This document shows positions 60,806 to 64,000 of a stretch of 64,000 nucleotides of DNA, in pieces. Position 1 is the stretch's first letter. Each line of letters starts with the position of its first letter. This stretch comes from Mucilaginibacter galii (lineage in GTDB: Bacteria; Bacteroidota; Bacteroidia; Sphingobacteriales; Sphingobacteriaceae): contig NZ_BMDO01000002.1 in the NCBI RefSeq assembly GCF_014635825.1, forward strand, positions 248,001 through 312,000, in the 5' to 3' direction. The notes under the pieces were generated by a model. It ran no database searches. It saw only the letters and a list, made by a program, of their open reading frames with translations, and was not told where the DNA came from. The position numbers were made by a program, and so were the translations under genes.

Positions 60806-61180
60806 TCAGGCGCTTTTATAGTACTTTATTTCCGCATCGCCCCACAGATCTTCAACGCCGTAAAACTCTCGTTTTTCTGTTTTGAAGATATGAACAACAA
60901 TGTCAACATAATCCAGTAAAATCCACTCGGCATGTTCAAGACCTTCTTTGCGCCATGGGTCTTGGCCGGTAGCTTTGAAAATTTCGTCTTCTATACTGTT
61001 GGCAATGGCTTTAACCTGCGTACCCGAATCGGCATGGCAGATCACAAAATAATCAGACACAGAGCTTTTTAAATTACGAAGATCTAATCTGACGATATCA
61101 TTTCCCTTTTTCTCCTGAATGCCGTGAATGGCCAGCTCAGAAAGATAAGAGGATTCATTTAGTGCTTTGTTTTTTATCAT
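60806..61180 (-). CDS. rsfS: Ribosomal silencing factor RsfS
   Basis: The protein has 124 residues. The family core is plain: 'LDLRNLKSSVSDYFVICHA', 'SIEDEIFKATGQDPWRKEG' and 'WILLDYVDIVVHIFKTEKR' with 'FYGVEDLWGDAEI'. It binds L14 of the large ribosomal subunit and blocks subunit joining under starvation. It is the head gene of rsfS-ftsH and divergent from the biotin ligase gene. Confidence 0.95.
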   Translation of the reverse strand: MIKNKALNESSYLSELAIHGIQEKKGNDIVRLDLRNLKSSVSDYFVICHADSGTQVKAIANSIEDEIFKATGQDPWRKEGLEHAEWILLDYVDIVVHIFKTEKREFYGVEDLWGDAEIKYYKSA

Positions 61181-61239
61181 TAAAAACCTTTAATTTTGAA
61201 CGATTTGAATGTAATAATTATTATTTACACATTACTACT

Positions 61240-62010
61240 TTGCAAAATAACAATTTTTTAAGAGCATTTGTTGGGCAAAACCTCATTACCCTAAAAGAAG
61301 TTGACTCAACAAATACATTCCTTAAAAATATACTGGCAAATAATGAGCCATTACCTGATGGAACGGTCATTATGGCAGAAAGCCAAATAGCCGGTCGTGG
61401 TCAGCAGCAAAACAAATGGTACAGCTCAACTGGTGAAAGCCTCGCCTTCAGTATCTTGCTTAAACCCCATTTTCTTGCGCTTGCAAGCCAGTTTCAGTTA
61501 ACACAAATAGTAAGCATTGGAGTATACGAAACCTTGCTACCCTTGGTTGGCAACAAGCTGAAAATAAAATGGCCTAACGATATTTACGTTGGAGGGCGTA
61601 AACTTGGAGGCATCCTTATTGAGAACCAGGTGCAAGGTAGCGCCATCAAAAATTCGATTATTGGTATTGGCCTTAACGTAAATCAAACGAATTTTCCTGC
61701 CTGGGTACCTAATGCGGTATCGCTCAGGCAAATCTTACAAACAGATTATGATTTGAAAGCTTTAATGTTTGAAATTTGCAGCCATATTGAACGTTGGTAT
61801 TTTAAACTAAAAGAGGGTAACGGTAGTCAATTAAATGAGGCTTACCTGCATTCGCTTTATTGGCTGAACAAAAAAGGGCGGTTTAAAGTGCAAGATGCTA
61901 TATTTGAAGGCATGGTTACCGGTGTTAGTGCCGAAGGGTTACTACAGGTAATGCAAGATGGCCACGTAAAAGCTTACAATTTAAAAGAGATACAATTTAT
62001 ACATAATTAG
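61240..62010 (+). CDS. birA: Biotin-[acetyl-CoA-carboxylase] ligase
   Basis: I place the start at TTG 61240 (256 aa, 'LQNNNFLRAFVGQNLITLK'), since the family normally begins about 12 residues before 'LKEVDSTNTF'. The ATG at 61162 would lie within the divergent rsfS gene. Ligase motifs are 'ESQIAGRGQQQNKWYS' and 'KIKWPNDIYVGGRKLGGIL'. No N-terminal DNA-binding domain exists, so it is a pure ligase. It attaches biotin to carboxyl-carrier proteins in the cytoplasm. Confidence 0.92.
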   Translation: MQNNNFLRAFVGQNLITLKEVDSTNTFLKNILANNEPLPDGTVIMAESQIAGRGQQQNKWYSSTGESLAFSILLKPHFLALASQFQLTQIVSIGVYETLLPLVGNKLKIKWPNDIYVGGRKLGGILIENQVQGSAIKNSIIGIGLNVNQTNFPAWVPNAVSLRQILQTDYDLKALMFEICSHIERWYFKLKEGNGSQLNEAYLHSLYWLNKKGRFKVQDAIFEGMVTGVSAEGLLQVMQDGHVKAYNLKEIQFIHN

Positions 62011-62016
62011 AAAACG

Positions 62017-62466
62017 ATGAAGAGAATATATTTAGTGATGTTGGCCATGCTGTTTACCGCCGCAGCATTTGCTCAAATTGAGGCACCTGTAAAATGGAGC
62101 TATGCGGCTAAAAAAATAAGTGCTACTGAGGCTGTGGTACTGGTAAAAGCCACTATTGAACCGGGCTGGCATATCTATTCACAAAACTTAAAAGACGGCG
62201 GACCGGTTGCCACCAGTTTTACCTTTACACCTGCCAAAAACTACACGGCGATGGGTAAACCTGCCGAGCCAAAGGCTATAACCAAGTATGAAGATTCTTT
62301 CAAGATGAATGTAAGCTATTTTGAAAACTCGGTAGTTTTTCAACAAAAAGTGAAGTTGAAAGGTGCCGGAGCCACTACCGTAAAAGGTAAAGTAGAATAC
62401 ATGACCTGCAACGACCGCAAATGTTTGCCACCCGATGAGGTTGAATTTAGCGTTTCGGTAAAATAA
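62017..62466 (+). CDS. DsbD N-terminal (alpha) domain-like periplasmic protein
   Basis: The protein has 149 residues with signal peptide 'MKRIYLVMLAMLFTAAAFAQ'. The rest is an Ig-like DsbD-alpha fold with the Cys pair in 'VEYMTCNDRKCLPPDEVEF'. It probably receives electrons from the membrane DsbD encoded 17 bp downstream and passes them to periplasmic partners. It thus represents a split form of DsbD's first domain (inference from family). It starts 6 bp after birA. Confidence 0.9.
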   Translation: MKRIYLVMLAMLFTAAAFAQIEAPVKWSYAAKKISATEAVVLVKATIEPGWHIYSQNLKDGGPVATSFTFTPAKNYTAMGKPAEPKAITKYEDSFKMNVSYFENSVVFQQKVKLKGAGATTVKGKVEYMTCNDRKCLPPDEVEFSVSVK

Positions 62467-62483
62467 GCAGCACCATAATAATA

Positions 62484-64000
62484 ATGAGTATACAACGCAG
62501 CCGCCCGGCATTCTTGTTCTTTACCGTACTGTTGGTAGTATTGGGCTTTATATTTAATAACGGCGTGGCTAAGGCGGCCGCAGTGCAAACAGCCGATACC
62601 ATATCTACAGCCGGCATTGAGTTTACCGAGTCGACCCCGGCAAAGGCCGATACTGCGGTTGCTGTTAATCAAAACAAGCCTACAGCTATTAAAGCTGTTA
62701 GTGCAACTGCTGTTAAAGAAACCGAAAAGCCTAAAACGCTTTGGCAAATATTTATTGCAGGGTTAGTAGGTGGCTTTGCCGCACTCATTATGCCTTGTAT
62801 ATACCCGCTATTGCCGCTTACAGTGAGCTTTTTCACTAAAAAAGCGGGATCACGAAGTAAGGGTATCTGGCATTCATTAATTTACGGCATTTCTATCATC
62901 GTTATTTATGTAACGCTGGGGTTAATTATCACTTTAGTTTTTGGCTCCGACGCTTTAAACTCGCTGGCTACCAGTGGAGTGTTTAACCTGTTCTTCTTCG
63001 TACTATTGGTAGTATTTGGTATTTCGTTCCTTGGAGCGTTTGAACTTCAGCTGCCAAGTTCGCTGGCCAATAAGCTGGATGCCAATTCGGATAAAGGCGG
63101 TTTGGCAGGGATATTTTTCATGGCAGCTACGCTGGCCGTGGTATCGTTCTCCTGTACAGGACCAATTATTGGATACTTACTGGTAGAAGCTACTTCCAAA
63201 GGAGAACGCCTGGCACCTATTATGGGTATGCTTGGCTTTTCATCGGCGCTGGCTATACCGTTTACCATATTTGCATTGTTTCCGTCGCTGTTAAAATCGC
63301 TGCCTAAATCTGGTGGTTGGTTAAATAGTGTGAAGGTGGTTTTGGGATTCCTGGAATTGGCTTTTGCTTTAAAATTTTTATCGGGTGTGGATTTGGCCTA
63401 CCACTGGAACTGGTTCGACCGCGAGGTGTTCCTGTCTATCTGGATCGCGCTTGGCGTTTTACTCGGATTGTACCTCATCGGCAAGATCAAGTTCTCGCAC
63501 GATAGCGACCTCAAGTATCTTTCGGTACCGCGCACCTTTATTGCTATTTTGGTATTTGCCTTTACTATTTACATGATCCCCGGTTTGTGGGGGGCACCGT
63601 TAAAGGTAATTAGCGGGTTTTTGCCGCCGCCTGCCACGCAAGATTTTATGTTAAGCAACAATGGCGGGGGAGGCGAAGTTGAACCCTCTCAAACAGTTTC
63701 TATCAAAGTGAAAAAATATGAAGAACTGTTTAAGCGTGGTAAACATGCTGGCTTGAACGAGTGGTATGATATGGATCAAGCCATGCAGGTTTCAAAAGAA
63801 TTGAATAAACCCATCCTGATAGATTTTACCGGTTGGTTTTGCGCCAATTGCCGTCGAATGGAAAACGAGGTTTGGAGCGATGCAGCTGTACATAAACGCC
63901 TGTCAAACGATTTTGTATTGCTGGAGCTGTATGTTGACGAAAAGCAGGAACTCCCGGCTAATGAGCAGATAGTTTCTAAATTCAGCGGTAAAAAAATTAA
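62484..64000 (+). CDS. dsbD: Thiol:disulfide interchange protein DsbD, C-terminus beyond the window
   Basis: The frame is open from the ATG at 62484 to the window end (about 505 codons). After a signal or first helix and an Ala/Thr/Lys-rich linker come the DsbD membrane helices. They contain the two redox cysteines 'ALIMPCIYPLLPLTV' and 'VVSFSCTGPIIGYLL'. After about residue 430 a thioredoxin-like domain begins, with 'FTGWFCANCRRMENEVW' (CANC active site). It carries electrons from cytosolic thioredoxin to the periplasm. It has no alpha domain of its own, which the preceding gene supplies. Confidence 0.93.
   Translation, partial: MSIQRSRPAFLFFTVLLVVLGFIFNNGVAKAAAVQTADTISTAGIEFTESTPAKADTAVAVNQNKPTAIKAVSATAVKETEKPKTLWQIFIAGLVGGFAALIMPCIYPLLPLTVSFFTKKAGSRSKGIWHSLIYGISIIVIYVTLGLIITLVFGSDALNSLATSGVFNLFFFVLLVVFGISFLGAFELQLPSSLANKLDANSDKGGLAGIFFMAATLAVVSFSCTGPIIGYLLVEATSKGERLAPIMGMLGFSSALAIPFTIFALFPSLLKSLPKSGGWLNSVKVVLGFLELAFALKFLSGVDLAYHWNWFDREVFLSIWIALGVLLGLYLIGKIKFSHDSDLKYLSVPRTFIAILVFAFTIYMIPGLWGAPLKVISGFLPPPATQDFMLSNNGGGGEVEPSQTVSIKVKKYEELFKRGKHAGLNEWYDMDQAMQVSKELNKPILIDFTGWFCANCRRMENEVWSDAAVHKRLSNDFVLLELYVDEKQELPANEQIVSKFSGKKI

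Noticed and set aside
61162..61239. ATG start for biotin ligase at 61162
   Set aside because: It overlaps the divergent rsfS coding region and adds 26 residues not expected in the family.
1..64000. CRISPR array, tRNA/rRNA, transposase or phage genes
   Set aside because: No regular spacer-repeat pattern, cloverleaf-like gene, or recombinase/transposase motif was noticed on reading. The repeats present are short palindromes without spacers of constant length.

Overview
The window comes from a Bacteroidota genome, most likely a Sphingobacteriaceae member such as Mucilaginibacter (inference from gene content, no database check). Supporting signs are two SusC/SusD pairs, many secreted and lipoprotein glycosidases, scarce Shine-Dalgarno sequences, one good TTG-N19-TAnnTTTG promoter, and dispersed CCCTCC-type intergenic repeats. 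No rRNA, tRNA, CRISPR array, transposase or prophage gene was seen.

Layout. (1) 1-5.3 kb: a partial secreted DUF4450-like protein (-), a GH97 glycosidase (+) and a large MG2/carboxypeptidase-regulatory surface protein (-). (2) 5.4-21.1 kb: a tight seven-gene (+) operon, FAS1 lipoprotein - SusC - SusD - FAS1 lipoprotein - FAS1 lipoprotein - SusC - SusD, closed by an intrinsic terminator. It encodes no enzyme. (3) 21.3-24.0 kb: a stand-alone MacB/FtsX-type ABC permease with its own promoter and a palindromic operator candidate. (4) 24.1-51.1 kb: a pectin / rhamnogalacturonan-I degradation locus. A (-) operon holds CE12-like SGNH, GH28, GH2, two CE12 esterases, GH2, GH105 and GH31. It is followed by GH43 (-), GH105 (+), GH43 (-), GH2 (+), L-rhamnose mutarotase (+), GH106 (+) and GH51 (+). 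(5) 51.2-55.4 kb: an orphan histidine kinase, a small YtxH-like protein, a metallophosphoesterase and a SulP transporter. (6) 55.4-57.9 kb: an arsenic operon, arsR - DUF6428-like - arsC - acr3 (-), with two near-identical ArsR operator candidates. (7) 57.9-64 kb: core genes: LUD protein, FtsH, RsfS (-), biotin ligase, DsbD-alpha-like protein and partial DsbD (+).

How the parts may work together. The enzymes of region 4 fit stepwise breakdown of RG-I. CE12 proteins remove acetyl groups, GH28 cuts the GalA-Rha backbone, and GH105 hydrolyses unsaturated uronyl-rhamnose ends left by lyases that are not in this window. GH106 frees L-rhamnose, which the mutarotase interconverts for uptake or catabolism. 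GH2, GH43, GH51, GH31 and GH97 trim galactose- and arabinose-type side chains. The locus has no SusC/SusD, lyase or regulator of its own. The FAS1-SusCD operon has transporters but no enzymes. A tandem AGGAYGGT-like element with a 10-bp period lies upstream of both the FAS1-SusCD operon and the main enzyme operon, so I propose that they form one split system. The FAS1-SusCD operon, this shared element and the CCCTCC repeats at enzyme-gene 3' ends are the most interesting signals.
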